Numbered from the stretch's first letter, positions 16,521 to 26,122 are shown. The stretch: 64,000 nucleotides of DNA from Flavobacterium sp. CFS9 (GCF_041154745.1 NZ_AP031573.1:868001-932000), one strand, 5' to 3'. Notes: generated from the sequence alone by a model not told the origin. Translations and numbers: made by a program.

Positions 16521-17036
16521 ATGTTTCACAAAAATATTAAACTTATTTTAGCCGGACTTCTTGTAGTCGCTGGTATTTGGCAATTTACAGAGAGCAACAT
16601 CGGGAATGGTATTTTCCTTATATTATTAACTGCAATTCCAATTTTTCTTTACTTCAAAAACGAATTTATCCTTTTGGCTTTCCTTAAATTAAGAAAACAG
16701 GACTTTGAAGGAGCTAAAAAATGGCTTGCCTATATCAAAAACCCGGAAGCAGCCTTAGTAAGAAAGCAACAAGGATACTTCAATTACCTGCACGGTATCA
16801 TGTTATCTCAAACCAATATCAATCTGGCTGAGAAACATTTCAAAAAAGCAATCGAACTTGGATTATCAATGGATATGGATCTTGCCGTTGCAAAATTAAA
16901 CCTTGCCGGAGTTGCCATGTCACGCAGGAGAAAACTTGAAGCGACTAATTTATTAAACGAAGCTAAAAAATTAGACAAACAGGGAATGCTAAAAGAGCAA
17001 ATCTCAATGATGAAAGAGCAAATGAAAAAAATCTAA
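16521..17036 (+). CDS. Membrane-anchored TPR-like protein, function unknown
   Basis: This 171-residue protein has two N-terminal membrane segments (about 7-22 and 29-56) and a helical soluble part with TPR-like pairs: GYFNYLHGIMLSQTNINLAEKHFKKAIELGL and AVAKLNLAGVAMSRRRKLEATNLLNEAKKL. Such a protein probably presents a protein-binding TPR domain at the inner membrane. No partner is suggested by the neighbours; the gene has its own promoter and terminator. The family is not recognised beyond this. Confidence 0.78.
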   Translation: MFHKNIKLILAGLLVVAGIWQFTESNIGNGIFLILLTAIPIFLYFKNEFILLAFLKLRKQDFEGAKKWLAYIKNPEAALVRKQQGYFNYLHGIMLSQTNINLAEKHFKKAIELGLSMDMDLAVAKLNLAGVAMSRRRKLEATNLLNEAKKLDKQGMLKEQISMMKEQMKKI

Positions 17037-17064
17037 TTTTTCAAATTCCAATATTGGAAATTCC

Positions 17065-17098
17065 AAATCCCAAATTCGACAAGAGTTTGGGATTTTTT
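17065..17098 (+). terminator. Terminator after the TPR-like gene
   Basis: Stem AAATCCCAAA / TTTGGGATTT with an 11-base loop and eight T residues. Confidence 0.82.
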
Positions 17099-17113
17099 TT
17101 ATTTCTGGGTAAA

Positions 17114-17145
17114 GTGTAAGATGTGAGATGTGAAATGTGAGATGG
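17114..17145. repeat. Short-period (7 bp) TGTGAGA-type array
   Basis: Consecutive heptamers TGTAAGA, TGTGAGA, TGTGAAA, TGTGAGA, followed by TGG. The same unit type reappears as two complementary arms around 49284-49530. Here only one arm is seen. Confidence 0.75.
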
Positions 17146-17236
17146 AAGCTTAATTTATGATTAAATGAGCCATCCGTATGCCTCGGTATGACAAGATCAG
17201 GTATACTTGGAATTTGGATTTTTTACAATTTGGGTT

Positions 17237-17896
17237 TTAAGACTCCAATATAATCGCAGGCAGATTTTCATTCAGCCATTTGTATTTGTTAAGAATCATA
17301 ATATGTGTTCCTCCTTTGACTACAATACAGCTGTTAATATACTTTATAGGAAAAACATCATCCTGATCTCCGTGAATATGAATCACTTTAGGATCGATTT
17401 CACTTCTGTTCCATAAAATAATCGATTCGACAGCCCATTGCAAATAATTGAGATCCCGTACCGCAAGAAACTTTTCATACAACTTAATACGTTTGTTTAC
17501 TTTTTCTCCAAAAGAATATTTCGCCAGATTTTCGATATTCAAAATTAACTTCATCGGAATAAGCTTATAGGCTTTTGTTGTTTTTCCGATTTTCATTCGC
17601 CTTGGAAATTCTTTATTACTTCTTACACTCGAAATAATAATTACTTTACGGGCGTTAATATGTCTGGCTATTTCCTGAACTAAAACTCCTCCGAATGAAA
17701 CCCCTACCAAAACCGGATTCTCATGCTTAATATTTTTAGAAATTCGAAGAGCATAATCTGATAACAATTCTTTTGGCTGCGGAATTTCCCATTCCAGCAA
17801 ACACATTTCAAAAACAGATTCGTCTAAACTGATTCTCTCAAAAATAGCGGGACTTGCCGCAAGGCCGGGCATAAAGTATACTGGAATTTTACTCAT
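17237..17896 (-). CDS. Alpha/beta hydrolase fold protein
   Basis: This 219-residue cytoplasmic protein has the nucleophile elbow GVSFGG (near residue 66), an acid candidate in IHGDQDDVFP (near residue 175) and a terminal His in VKGGTHIMI (near residue 198), in the order of the Ser-Asp-His triad. The oxyanion segment is likely FMPGLAASPAIF near the N-terminus. Hydrolases of this small type include esterases and thioesterases; the substrate is unknown. No operon partner is visible. Confidence 0.82.
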   Translation of the reverse strand: MSKIPVYFMPGLAASPAIFERISLDESVFEMCLLEWEIPQPKELLSDYALRISKNIKHENPVLVGVSFGGVLVQEIARHINARKVIIISSVRSNKEFPRRMKIGKTTKAYKLIPMKLILNIENLAKYSFGEKVNKRIKLYEKFLAVRDLNYLQWAVESIILWNRSEIDPKVIHIHGDQDDVFPIKYINSCIVVKGGTHIMILNKYKWLNENLPAIILES

Positions 17897-18077
17897 TTGA
17901 TTACAAGAGAATTTAAGGTTACCGCTTTTTTTAAGCTAAAATTACTTTTTTTAGCAATATCCAATACAAATCTCACACCATAAATTACTCCCCTAACGAA
18001 ACAAAAGCAGCAAACATGCGCAATTCAGAACTATTCTAAGGGATTAAAAAATAATTTTATATTGAAAATCAATTGAT

Positions 18078-18085
18078 TAACTTTG
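18078..18085 (+). promoter_or_regulatory. -7 promoter element before the GNAT-like gene
   Basis: TAACTTTG fits TAnnTTTG. It lies about 100 bases before the start at 18185, giving a long AT-rich leader (18090-18184) in which I see no other structure. Confidence 0.5.
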
Positions 18086-18184
18086 CAATCCCGTTAACTT
18101 ATATCGAAACATTTTTTCCACAATGTTCTTTATAAAGTTACCAAATGTTCTTTTCTATTATTTTTTTAATTCAATCCCCAAAAC

Positions 18185-18496
18185 ATGACAAATATGGAAC
18201 ACATTGAAACTATGGAAATCAAAGACAATACTTTTGCAAGACAATTTGAAACCATAGTCCCTGAAGGCTTACTTTCTGTGGAGTATTCTTTTCAGGAAAA
18301 GAAAATTTTCTTAACCAAAATCAATACCCCTGAAGGCTTTGACAATCAAAGCACGATCGACGCTTTACTAAAAGGTATCATGGAAGTGGTTAGTGAAAAG
18401 AAATTCCGAATAATGCCTATCCACCCAAAAATTGTATTGTTTATTAAAAAAAATCCGGAATATAAAGAATTACTTCCTCCGGGAATCCGTATTTAG
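18185..18496 (+). CDS. Small N-acetyltransferase-like protein (YjdJ/NATD1 type)
   Basis: This 103-residue protein resembles the short GNAT-related YjdJ/NATD1 group: a central beta region (LLSVEYSFQEKKIFLTKINTPEGF) and a C-terminal FRIMPIHPKIVLFIKKNPEYKELLPPGIR that matches the usual P...V..FI..HPEY...L layout. An internal Met three codons later (18194) is an alternative start. Its 3' end overlaps the converging transporter gene by 4 bases. The acceptor substrate is unknown. Confidence 0.72.
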   Translation: MTNMEHIETMEIKDNTFARQFETIVPEGLLSVEYSFQEKKIFLTKINTPEGFDNQSTIDALLKGIMEVVSEKKFRIMPIHPKIVLFIKKNPEYKELLPPGIRI

Positions 18497-19923
18497 AAAT
18501 CACCAATTAATCGGAGCCATAAGCCTCCTATTACCATATAAATAAAGAGCATAACCAAACCGGTTATCAAACCTTTGACCCACCAGCTTTTCAGGTCGAC
18601 ATAACCGCTTCCGAAGAAAACTGGTGCCGGCCCGTGTCCGTAATGGGTTAACGTTCCGTAAAGAGAGCCCACAAACCCCAGCATAAAAGCCAATAACAAG
18701 CCCGGAATTCCAAGCGAAATTCCAACACCTAATAATGCAGCATACATAGCAGCCACGTGAGCTGTTGCACTTGCAAAAAGGTAATGACTAAAAAAGTATA
18801 CTAATACAATAATAGGAAATGCCATTTGCCAGCTCAAACCTCCTATTTCAGCTTTTACCACATCGCTAAACCAACCAATAAATCCAAGTTCATTAAGCGA
18901 GCTTGCCATCATCACCAAGACCGAGAACCACACTATGGTATCCCAGGCTCCTTTTTCGGCTTTTACATCATCCCAGGTTAAAACTGAAGTCAATAATAAA
19001 ATAACCAATCCAATAAAAGCGGTAGTTGTGGCATCAATAGAAAACAGATCGCCGGTCATCCAAAGAAACAACAGGATAAAAAAGGTCAACAGCATCATCC
19101 ATTCGTTACGGGTGATTGCTCCCATTTCTTTTAGTTTCTGAGCTGCAATTTGCGGAGCATCTCCCGTTTTTTTCAGTTCAGGCGGATAAATCCTGTACAG
19201 TACTAAAGGAATTACAAAAAAAGCTACCAGACCCGGAACTATCGCTGCTGTTGCCCACGAAATCCAGCTTATTTTAATTCCCAAATTCAGTGCAAACTTC
19301 TGGCACATCGGGTTACTTGCCGTTCCTGTTAAAAACATTGATGATGCAATCAGATTTGCATTATAACTGCTCAGGGTAAGATACGATCCTAATTTTCGGT
19401 GTGTTTCGGGTTGATCCGGCATCGAACCAAAGCTCATCGACATTGATTTCATAATAGGATAAATAATCCCTCCTCCTCTTGCTGTATTACTTGGTACTGC
19501 CGGAGCCAAAACTAAATCAGCAAGCCCAAGTCCATAAGCAAGTCCAAGCGAACTCTTCCCGAATATCCTGATAAACAAAAACGCAATTCTGTTCCCCAAA
19601 CCTGTTTTTATAAATCCTCTCGCAATAAAAAACGAAATTCCGATAAGCCAAATTACTTTATCTCCAAACCCTTTCAAAGCCAGAGTGATTGATTTTCCGG
19701 CATCTCCGGGAGCCAGTACCTGTGTAAAAGCAGTTAATGCAATCGCAATCATACACATAGTCCCCATGGGAGCTGCTTTTAAAATGATTCCAAGAATGGT
19801 TGCCACAAAAATCGCAAACAAATACCAGGCTTCTGCAACAACACCTTCCGGTGCCGGAATAAACCAAATTGCAAGTCCAACAGCGAGGGTAATCAGGGTT
19901 TGAGGTATTTGTACTTCTTTCAT
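18493..19923 (-). CDS. DASS-family anion:sodium symporter (dicarboxylate/sulfate type)
   Basis: This 476-residue inner-membrane protein has about 12 hydrophobic segments. The paired SNT-type signatures of the divalent anion:Na+ symporters are present: VPSNTARGGGIIYPI in the first half and FLTGTASNPMCQKF in the second. The family moves C4-dicarboxylates, citrate, tartrate or sulfate. It begins 20 bases after a phosphate-selective-type porin gene on the same strand, which suggests a combined outer- and inner-membrane route for an anionic nutrient. The exact substrate cannot be read from the sequence. Confidence 0.9.
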   Translation of the reverse strand: MKEVQIPQTLITLAVGLAIWFIPAPEGVVAEAWYLFAIFVATILGIILKAAPMGTMCMIAIALTAFTQVLAPGDAGKSITLALKGFGDKVIWLIGISFFIARGFIKTGLGNRIAFLFIRIFGKSSLGLAYGLGLADLVLAPAVPSNTARGGGIIYPIMKSMSMSFGSMPDQPETHRKLGSYLTLSSYNANLIASSMFLTGTASNPMCQKFALNLGIKISWISWATAAIVPGLVAFFVIPLVLYRIYPPELKKTGDAPQIAAQKLKEMGAITRNEWMMLLTFFILLFLWMTGDLFSIDATTTAFIGLVILLLTSVLTWDDVKAEKGAWDTIVWFSVLVMMASSLNELGFIGWFSDVVKAEIGGLSWQMAFPIIVLVYFFSHYLFASATAHVAAMYAALLGVGISLGIPGLLLAFMLGFVGSLYGTLTHYGHGPAPVFFGSGYVDLKSWWVKGLITGLVMLFIYMVIGGLWLRLIGDF

Positions 19924-19943
19924 AAAAGAGAAATTAAATTGTG

Positions 19944-21077
19944 TTATAGACGAAGTTGTAACTGAAGCAGGAATAAATTATCATTATAGAATGTGGTATC
20001 CGGAATATTTTTGTCGAAACGATCAATTTCAAATCCCAATTCTATTCGTCCTGTATAAGCTTTTCCAAACTCCAGACTCAACATAGGTGTATACGTTTGA
20101 CGTACATTTGAATTGACTTTATAGTTATTATCAAATGATTCAAAACGACAGGATAGTTCCAGTGAAGTCAATTTTTTATAATCGACCAGATATCTCAAGT
20201 TAGGTAAAAAATAAATTCCCCGCATTTGATAATCGTCAACATTTGGCGTTCTGGCATCTGCAGGTAAGGAAAAATACAAATTATGATTGGTTCCCTGCTT
20301 GTATTCAATCTGTAAATCAAAAGTCAGTCTGTCAGTAAGCTTAAAATCACTGGTAATATCAATCCCTAAAGCGAAAACTTTCTGATTGGATCTTTTCCCG
20401 ATTCCGCCATTTAGCCCCAGATTGATCTTGTGTTCTTTAGACAGACCAAAACCCCATCTGGTCGTGTACAATTTTCCATTATCGTTATCCATTTCCTGAT
20501 TTTTCCCGTTACCATTTAAAACAGAAACTGCATAGTTAACAGGAATCTTTCCAATATCAAATGCTCCCGTCGCCGAAGCTCCGATTTGAAAACTCGTCCA
20601 TCCGTTTTTACCAAACTCATAGTACTGATTGGAAAAATCAAATGACTTTATAATATCAACAGGTACCAGCTCTTCTATACCGAATGCAGGACGAAACTGC
20701 CCTCCTGTTAAGACTAAATATTTGCTAAAAGTATATTTCCCGTAGGCATTTTCCAGCACTTTAGATTTTGGATCAGATTTAAAATCGGCAAGATTTACCA
20801 GAATTACGACTTCTGTAGCTTCGCTTAATTTGGTATTGAGCCCAACACGCATTCTTTTAATATCAAAGGAGCTTTGTGTTACTTGACCTGTAGAATGATG
20901 AGCTCCCAAAACATCAACATTTTTACCAGTACTTTCCAAATAACGCGCTTGAAAAAGCCCTTTTAACTGAAATTGTGGGTATTTAACATCACTTTCCTTA
21001 TCAGCGGCTGTTTGCGCATTCATAAAAAATGACATTATAAAGAAAAAAATAATTTTTAGTAGTAGAGTTTTATTCAT
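19944..21077 (-). CDS. Porin of the phosphate-selective O/P type
   Basis: This 377-residue outer-membrane barrel protein has a signal peptide (cut after MNAQ, near residue 22), a first strand with FQLKGLFQARYLES, the family block FDIKRMRVGLNTKLSEATEVVILVN, the conserved LTGGQFRPAFGIEELVP and a terminal FLLQLQLRL with C-terminal aromatic/hydrophobic alternation. It lies 20 bases upstream of the DASS symporter in one operon. Relatives open passive channels for anions; phosphate specificity is not assured. Confidence 0.88.
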   Translation of the reverse strand: MNKTLLLKIIFFFIMSFFMNAQTAADKESDVKYPQFQLKGLFQARYLESTGKNVDVLGAHHSTGQVTQSSFDIKRMRVGLNTKLSEATEVVILVNLADFKSDPKSKVLENAYGKYTFSKYLVLTGGQFRPAFGIEELVPVDIIKSFDFSNQYYEFGKNGWTSFQIGASATGAFDIGKIPVNYAVSVLNGNGKNQEMDNDNGKLYTTRWGFGLSKEHKINLGLNGGIGKRSNQKVFALGIDITSDFKLTDRLTFDLQIEYKQGTNHNLYFSLPADARTPNVDDYQMRGIYFLPNLRYLVDYKKLTSLELSCRFESFDNNYKVNSNVRQTYTPMLSLEFGKAYTGRIELGFEIDRFDKNIPDTTFYNDNLFLLQLQLRL

Positions 21078-21121
21078 AAATGCTGTAAATCAGAAATTAG
21101 TCTAATATTTATAATTTAACT

Positions 21122-22270
21122 TTACCTTCTATTGGCACCAGAACCCCGATTGGAATTTGGTGGCGCTGCTGTACTTCTATTACCTGCCGGTCGGGTCGCA
21201 GGACGTGTTATCGGTCGGGTCGTTGGTCTTGTAGTTGGATTTGTTGGCCGATTCACGGGCTGAGATGGTCTCGTCACTGGTCGGGTTGATGGATTTGTTG
21301 GGGTCACCGGCCGCGTTGTTGGTCTCGTCGCTGACGGATTTGTCGGGCGTGTTACCGGTCTTGTTGACGGATTGACGGGACGGGTGGTAACGGGTCTCGT
21401 TGGTCTTGTATTGGTAACCGGAGCAGGTCTCTTATAATCCCTTCCGTTGTAAGTTGTATTGTAACGGCCGCTGGTTCTATAATTTCGAACTACAGTAGAC
21501 GAATTCCTTCTGGTTGTATAATTGTTATAATATCGCTCGTTTCTTATAATGATAGTCCTTCTATAATAAGGATTTCTATAATAATGTCCATGATATCCCC
21601 AATAATCATGATAATAAACCGGACGCCACGGACGCCAATAAGGAGGATAATATCCCCAATACCAAGGAGATCGATACACTACATATACAGGAGAAAACAA
21701 ATATAATACTACCGGCCACACGTTTATGTTTGTTGTCACATAACCCGGATTACCGGCTGTTGTATTATAATTATTGACTGTGTTATTATTTACAATTACG
21801 GGAGCATCTCCTTTATATCCGGGATTAGGTGTTCCGGCTGTAGTATCTGAAGGTTCTACAATATAATTTTTGCCGTACAAATCCTTATCTCCTATGATCT
21901 GAACATGTACGTTATTCTTTTTATCCTTATCCACCTCAATAACAGCAACGTCCTGCTTTTCTTTGCTGTTTACCGCTACCTGAAGTACAATCACATGCGT
22001 ATTCCCTTTCTTTTGACTTTCGATTTCGATATAATCAATCTCGCCGTCATTATTCAAGTCCAGATTATTTACCTTACTATCCTGTTCATTTAAGACTTTT
22101 TCAAATTCTTCTAAAGTTTTTGATTTCTGAAAAACATCTAAAACAGCGTACAAATTAAGATTATCTCCAGGCAAACCCAGAGCAACCGGTTCGTTATCAT
22201 TTTGTGAAAACAACGAAAAACTAAACAAATGAGTTAGCAAAACCGTCAAAAACAAAAGACCTCTTTTCAT
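21122..22270 (-). CDS. Exported protein with Trp/Tyr-rich middle and Thr-Arg-Pro repeat tail
   Basis: This 382-residue protein is not a known enzyme. It has a signal peptide (to about residue 22), an N-terminal domain with an EF-hand-like loop (DLNNDGEIDYIE near residue 72), a Trp/Tyr-rich central region (WPVVLYLFSPVYVVYRSPWYWGYYPPYW, about 190-225) and a tail of about 100 residues built from RPV/TRP/NPS/TRPT units. The tail is very basic. The neighbours give no clue; it is followed 44 bases later by the porin gene on the same strand. A cell-envelope or nucleic-acid/polyanion-binding role is speculation. Confidence 0.75.
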   Translation of the reverse strand: MKRGLLFLTVLLTHLFSFSLFSQNDNEPVALGLPGDNLNLYAVLDVFQKSKTLEEFEKVLNEQDSKVNNLDLNNDGEIDYIEIESQKKGNTHVIVLQVAVNSKEKQDVAVIEVDKDKKNNVHVQIIGDKDLYGKNYIVEPSDTTAGTPNPGYKGDAPVIVNNNTVNNYNTTAGNPGYVTTNINVWPVVLYLFSPVYVVYRSPWYWGYYPPYWRPWRPVYYHDYWGYHGHYYRNPYYRRTIIIRNERYYNNYTTRRNSSTVVRNYRTSGRYNTTYNGRDYKRPAPVTNTRPTRPVTTRPVNPSTRPVTRPTNPSATRPTTRPVTPTNPSTRPVTRPSQPVNRPTNPTTRPTTRPITRPATRPAGNRSTAAPPNSNRGSGANRR

Positions 22271-22537
22271 GTTAAAAATAAGTTAATTTAAAAACACATC
22301 TACTAAGATATGAAAAAACGGACAAACTTCAACACAACATTGTAACTTTCTGTTAACCAAGTATAAATTACTAAAAAAGTTTCAATCACTGTTTGCTTTT
22401 TAATCGCTTTAACCTATATAATGTAAGACTTATATTCTTAACTTTGTAACAATCGCTCTTTCGATTCCCTCCCATCTCCTGTACTGTCTTACAAAACCTG
22501 TTTCATGATTTGTCCAATAACAGAAATAAAAATTGCA

Positions 22538-23920
22538 ATGAAAAAACACTTATTCCATTTTCTATTTTTTCTTTCTCTCCACTCTGTACAAAGTCAGATT
22601 GCAGTTTCTTCAACTCTGGAAGAAGCCATTCAGAAGGCTATTGAAAAAAGCACTTCTTTAAAAAATAAAGATTTAGATATTGAAAAATTAAATCTTCAGG
22701 AGAAAGGCATCTGGAACAAATACATTCCAACCGTTGAAGCCAGTGCATTATATTCTTATTTTGATAACAAACTTACAGTCGATCTTCCTACAGCTACCAT
22801 TCCGATTGTAAACTATCCTTTGTTTGACGGAAAAACCGCTTTTAAAAATTACGGCAACATTTTTACAGGAAGTGTCATGGCCAAAACCGTTTTATTCAGC
22901 GGCATGCAAATTCCAAACGGAGCGAAAGCCATCGAAGAGAAAACAAAAGGAACCATATTTTTAAAAGAATCCGAAAAAGATGCCATCACAAAAGAGGTCA
23001 TCAACACTTTTGATCAACTGGAACTACTAAAAGTAGTAGACAAACTCATTAAAGAAAGCGAAAACCGACTGGACACGGAAACCAAACGTGTTACAAAAGC
23101 AATTGAACAAGGACTTGCTATTCCGTATGACCGGGATAAGATCAAACTAGCGGCACTGGAACTTTCCTCCAAAAAAATTGAACTGGATGGAAAACGAAAA
23201 CTGATTTATAAAAAAATTCAATATTTAACCGGTTATTCAATTAGCGAAATAGATCAAGTTCAATATACCTTAACTCCTTATCTGATCACTGACGAGAAAT
23301 TGAGTACACAAAACAAGCAGGAAATAAAAGCTTTGGAATCTTTCAAATCGGCTTATGAATATTTATTAAAGAAGGAAAAAGGAACTTACTTACCCACGCT
23401 CGGAGCCTTTGGAGGTGTATCTTATTCAAGTTTGTTCAATGCTAATGCTACAACTCCCATTGTTACAGGAATCAATCAGGCCCTATATTTAGGTCTCAAT
23501 GAACTGACCATAAGTCAGAACTGGATTGTGGGAGCCGCTATGAAATGGGAAGTCTTTTCCGGTTTTGAAAGAAAGCACAAAGTTCACGAAGCGAAGATTA
23601 ATATTGAACAGGTCCAAAATCAAATTGATGATACAAAAGAAAAACTGGAACTGCTTCTTGAAAAAAATCTTGTCGATTATACCGTACTAACTCAAAAAAT
23701 AGACATCACTCAACAACAGGAAAAAGTCGCCAGTAATAATTTGAATCTGGCTATAAAACAATACAAAGAAGGTCTCATCAACATATCGGAACGGCTTGAA
23801 GCAGAAAACGATTCTTATAAAGCGGCAGTTAATAAAACCACCACTTTAATCGAGCAGAGACTTGCCGCTATTGAAACCATAATTGCCACTGGCGATCTGT
23901 CGAAAAAAATATCCAAATAA
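22538..23920 (+). CDS. TolC-family outer-membrane efflux protein
   Basis: This 460-residue protein has a signal peptide (cut after VQSQ) and the TolC/OEP layout: two long helical hairpin repeats (TLEEAIQKAIEKSTSLKNKDLDIEKLNLQEKG and the C-terminal QQEKVASNNLNLAIKQYKEGLINISERLEAENDSYKAAVNKTT) with interleaved strands. I start it at the ATG at 22538, since the frame upstream (from 22505) adds a non-signal stretch in front of MKKHLFHFLFFLSL. It is first of three genes with an HlyD-type adaptor (12 bases later) and an ABC-2 permease, forming a tripartite exporter. Confidence 0.92.
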   Translation: MKKHLFHFLFFLSLHSVQSQIAVSSTLEEAIQKAIEKSTSLKNKDLDIEKLNLQEKGIWNKYIPTVEASALYSYFDNKLTVDLPTATIPIVNYPLFDGKTAFKNYGNIFTGSVMAKTVLFSGMQIPNGAKAIEEKTKGTIFLKESEKDAITKEVINTFDQLELLKVVDKLIKESENRLDTETKRVTKAIEQGLAIPYDRDKIKLAALELSSKKIELDGKRKLIYKKIQYLTGYSISEIDQVQYTLTPYLITDEKLSTQNKQEIKALESFKSAYEYLLKKEKGTYLPTLGAFGGVSYSSLFNANATTPIVTGINQALYLGLNELTISQNWIVGAAMKWEVFSGFERKHKVHEAKINIEQVQNQIDDTKEKLELLLEKNLVDYTVLTQKIDITQQQEKVASNNLNLAIKQYKEGLINISERLEAENDSYKAAVNKTTTLIEQRLAAIETIIATGDLSKKISK

Positions 23921-23932
23921 AAGTTCTGTTTT

Positions 23933-24886
23933 ATGAAAAAAGCAATCCTTAGCACCGCAATCATTTTTCTTTTCACAGCCTGTCAAAAGACAGAAAAAGG
24001 AAATTTAATTCAGGGAAAAATCGAAAAAGAACAAATTGCCGTTGTTAGTAAAATTCCGGGCAAGATTTTAAAAATATTGGTCAAAGAAGGTGATTTGGTT
24101 CAAAAAGGAGACACACTCGCTGTTCTGGATATTCCCGAAGTAGACGCTAAAAAAAGTCAGGCAGAAGGAGCTGTGGTCTCCGCAAAAGCCCAATACAAAA
24201 TGGCCGTAAAAGGGGCCACAGAAAACCAGATCAAGCAATTGGAAGCTAAAAAAACGGGACTGAAAGAACAATATGAATTTGCTCAAAAATCAATCAGACG
24301 ACTGACCAGCATGCTTAAAGATTCTCTCGTATCACAGCAAACTTATGATGAAACTTTTGCTAAATACCAAGGCGCACAAGCACAATACAATGCTGTTGTC
24401 GCAGAATTAGACGATGCCAAAAAAGGAGCCCGAATCGAACAGCAAACCATGGCACTCGGACAACAGGACCGGGCACTTGGAGCTTTACAGGAAGTAGAAA
24501 CTGCCAACAAAGAACGTTATATCATTGCACCACAAAATATGAGTATCGAAACTATCACCTTAAATTTGGGAGAACTGGCCCTGCCCGGTTATACTTTATT
24601 CAATGGGTATATCGATAACAGTATTTATTTTCGTTTTACGATTCCCGAAAACCAATTAGGAAATTTTAAAAAAGGACAGGAAATTACGGTTCATGTTCCT
24701 TATAAAAAAGAGGACATTAAAGGAAAAATTTCAACGATAAAACAACTGGGAGCCTATGGAAATATTGCTACAGCCTATCCTGACTATGAAATGCAGGAAA
24801 GCTTGTTCGAAATAAAAATAACCCCTATTAATGTTGAACAAACCAAGGATCTGATTACGAAAACAACTGTCACCTTATCTCATTAA
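23933..24886 (+). CDS. HlyD-type membrane fusion lipoprotein
   Basis: This 317-residue periplasmic adaptor is a lipoprotein (lipobox FTAC near residue 17). It has the biotinyl/lipoyl-like halves (KILVKEGDLVQKGDTLAVLDIPEVD near residues 45-70 and IIAPQNMSIETITLNLGELALPG near 195-225) around a coiled coil (about 75-180). It joins the TolC partner upstream to the permease downstream. The gene starts 12 bases after tolC and ends 2 bases before the permease gene. Confidence 0.9.
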   Translation: MKKAILSTAIIFLFTACQKTEKGNLIQGKIEKEQIAVVSKIPGKILKILVKEGDLVQKGDTLAVLDIPEVDAKKSQAEGAVVSAKAQYKMAVKGATENQIKQLEAKKTGLKEQYEFAQKSIRRLTSMLKDSLVSQQTYDETFAKYQGAQAQYNAVVAELDDAKKGARIEQQTMALGQQDRALGALQEVETANKERYIIAPQNMSIETITLNLGELALPGYTLFNGYIDNSIYFRFTIPENQLGNFKKGQEITVHVPYKKEDIKGKISTIKQLGAYGNIATAYPDYEMQESLFEIKITPINVEQTKDLITKTTVTLSH

Positions 24887-24888
24887 CT

Positions 24889-26046
24889 ATGCAAAATTTC
24901 TTTTCATTGCTTAAACGGGAATTTCAATTGTTCTGGAAAAACAAAGTCCTGAGAATTCTTTTTATCGGTGCACCAATTTTATACGGTGTTTTATTAGGTT
25001 ATGTTTACGGAAAGGGCAAAGTGACCGACTTACCTATTCTTGTAGTCGATCAGGACCGTTCTGAACTAAGCTCAAAAGCCATTCAGATGTTTGAAGATAA
25101 TGAAGTACTATCCGTTTCATCTGTCTTATACGATCAAAACAATCTTTCTCAACTTGCCATACAAAAAGATGCCACTTGTGTTGTTATCATTCCGAAAGAT
25201 TTTGAGAAAATGACGCTCACTAAAAAATATCCTGAAATTACGACTATCGTTAACACCTCGAACGTACTCACTGCTAACTATGCCTCAACAGCCATACAAA
25301 TTTGTCTGGGTACTCTAAAGGCTGGCGTTCAGATCGAAACCTTAAGAAAACAAGGTGTTCCGGAAAACTTGCTTGCCTCACAATACGAACCTTTCAAAAC
25401 TACGTTTATCAAAAAATACAACCGAAGTACCAATTATATGTACTTTCTTTGGCCGGGGGTTCTCGCTACTGTTCTGCAACAGGTTTTACTCCTGGGACTA
25501 GCCCTTTCTTTTGCATCAGAATTTGAAAATGGAACTTTTAAAGAACTTGTAAAAAAATGCCCTTCTGTTCTGAAAATGCTGGCAGTAAAAATAATCCCCT
25601 ACCTGATCATGAGCTTTGGAGTCTGGATCATTTACTGGCTTTTCACTTTGTGGTTCCGACTTCCCTTTTACGAAAACTTAGCCGCTCTTACTTTTATTGC
25701 CGGAATTTTTGTTCTGGCGGCTTCTTTCATCGGAATTCTGGTCAGCATCGTAGTTCCGAATCAGTTAAAAGCAACCGAGATTTTAATGGTAATAGCCACA
25801 CCAAGCTTTATCCTAAGCGGTTTTACCTGGCCACTAAGTCAGATGCCACAAGCCATACAAGCCATTGCCAATATAATTCCGCTCACCCATTTTTTAAAAG
25901 CTTTCAGAATATTAATTATAGAGAATGGTACATTTTCACAAACCACAGCCTCAATCCGCAACATGATCATCATCGGACTCATATGTGGCATAGCTTCCTA
26001 TATTGCCTTATACTTTAAAAAGAAAGAAGCACTTAAAGAAATTTAG
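24889..26046 (+). CDS. ABC-2 type transport permease
   Basis: This 385-residue inner-membrane protein has the ABC-2 plan: one N-terminal segment (about 22-42), a large extracytoplasmic domain (about 45-180) and five or six segments toward the C-terminus (about 180-375), with ATPSFILSGFTWPLSQMPQAIQAIANIIPLTHFLKAFR as the conserved family block. The operon encodes the outer-membrane and adaptor parts, but no ATPase with Walker motifs lies nearby, so the energy source must be encoded elsewhere. The E. coli counterparts YbhG/YbhF/YbhS/YbhR keep an ATPase in the cluster. Confidence 0.9.
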   Translation: MQNFFSLLKREFQLFWKNKVLRILFIGAPILYGVLLGYVYGKGKVTDLPILVVDQDRSELSSKAIQMFEDNEVLSVSSVLYDQNNLSQLAIQKDATCVVIIPKDFEKMTLTKKYPEITTIVNTSNVLTANYASTAIQICLGTLKAGVQIETLRKQGVPENLLASQYEPFKTTFIKKYNRSTNYMYFLWPGVLATVLQQVLLLGLALSFASEFENGTFKELVKKCPSVLKMLAVKIIPYLIMSFGVWIIYWLFTLWFRLPFYENLAALTFIAGIFVLAASFIGILVSIVVPNQLKATEILMVIATPSFILSGFTWPLSQMPQAIQAIANIIPLTHFLKAFRILIIENGTFSQTTASIRNMIIIGLICGIASYIALYFKKKEALKEI

Positions 26047-26068
26047 TTCCTTCACTAGGAGACATAAA

Positions 26069-26100
26069 AAAAGCACAGAAAATTCAATTTCTGTGCTTTT
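26069..26100. terminator. Bidirectional terminator between ABC-2 operon and ABC-F gene
   Basis: Stem AAAAGCACAGAAA / TTTCTGTGCTTTT with loop ATTCAA between converging genes. Confidence 0.9.
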
Positions 26101-26122
26101 GTATCTTAAGCGTAAACGAAAA

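Noticed and set aside
25302..26018. Two plus-strand frames inside the ABC-2 permease gene
   Set aside because: They lie in another phase of a gene with clear membrane segments and family block, so they are shadows.
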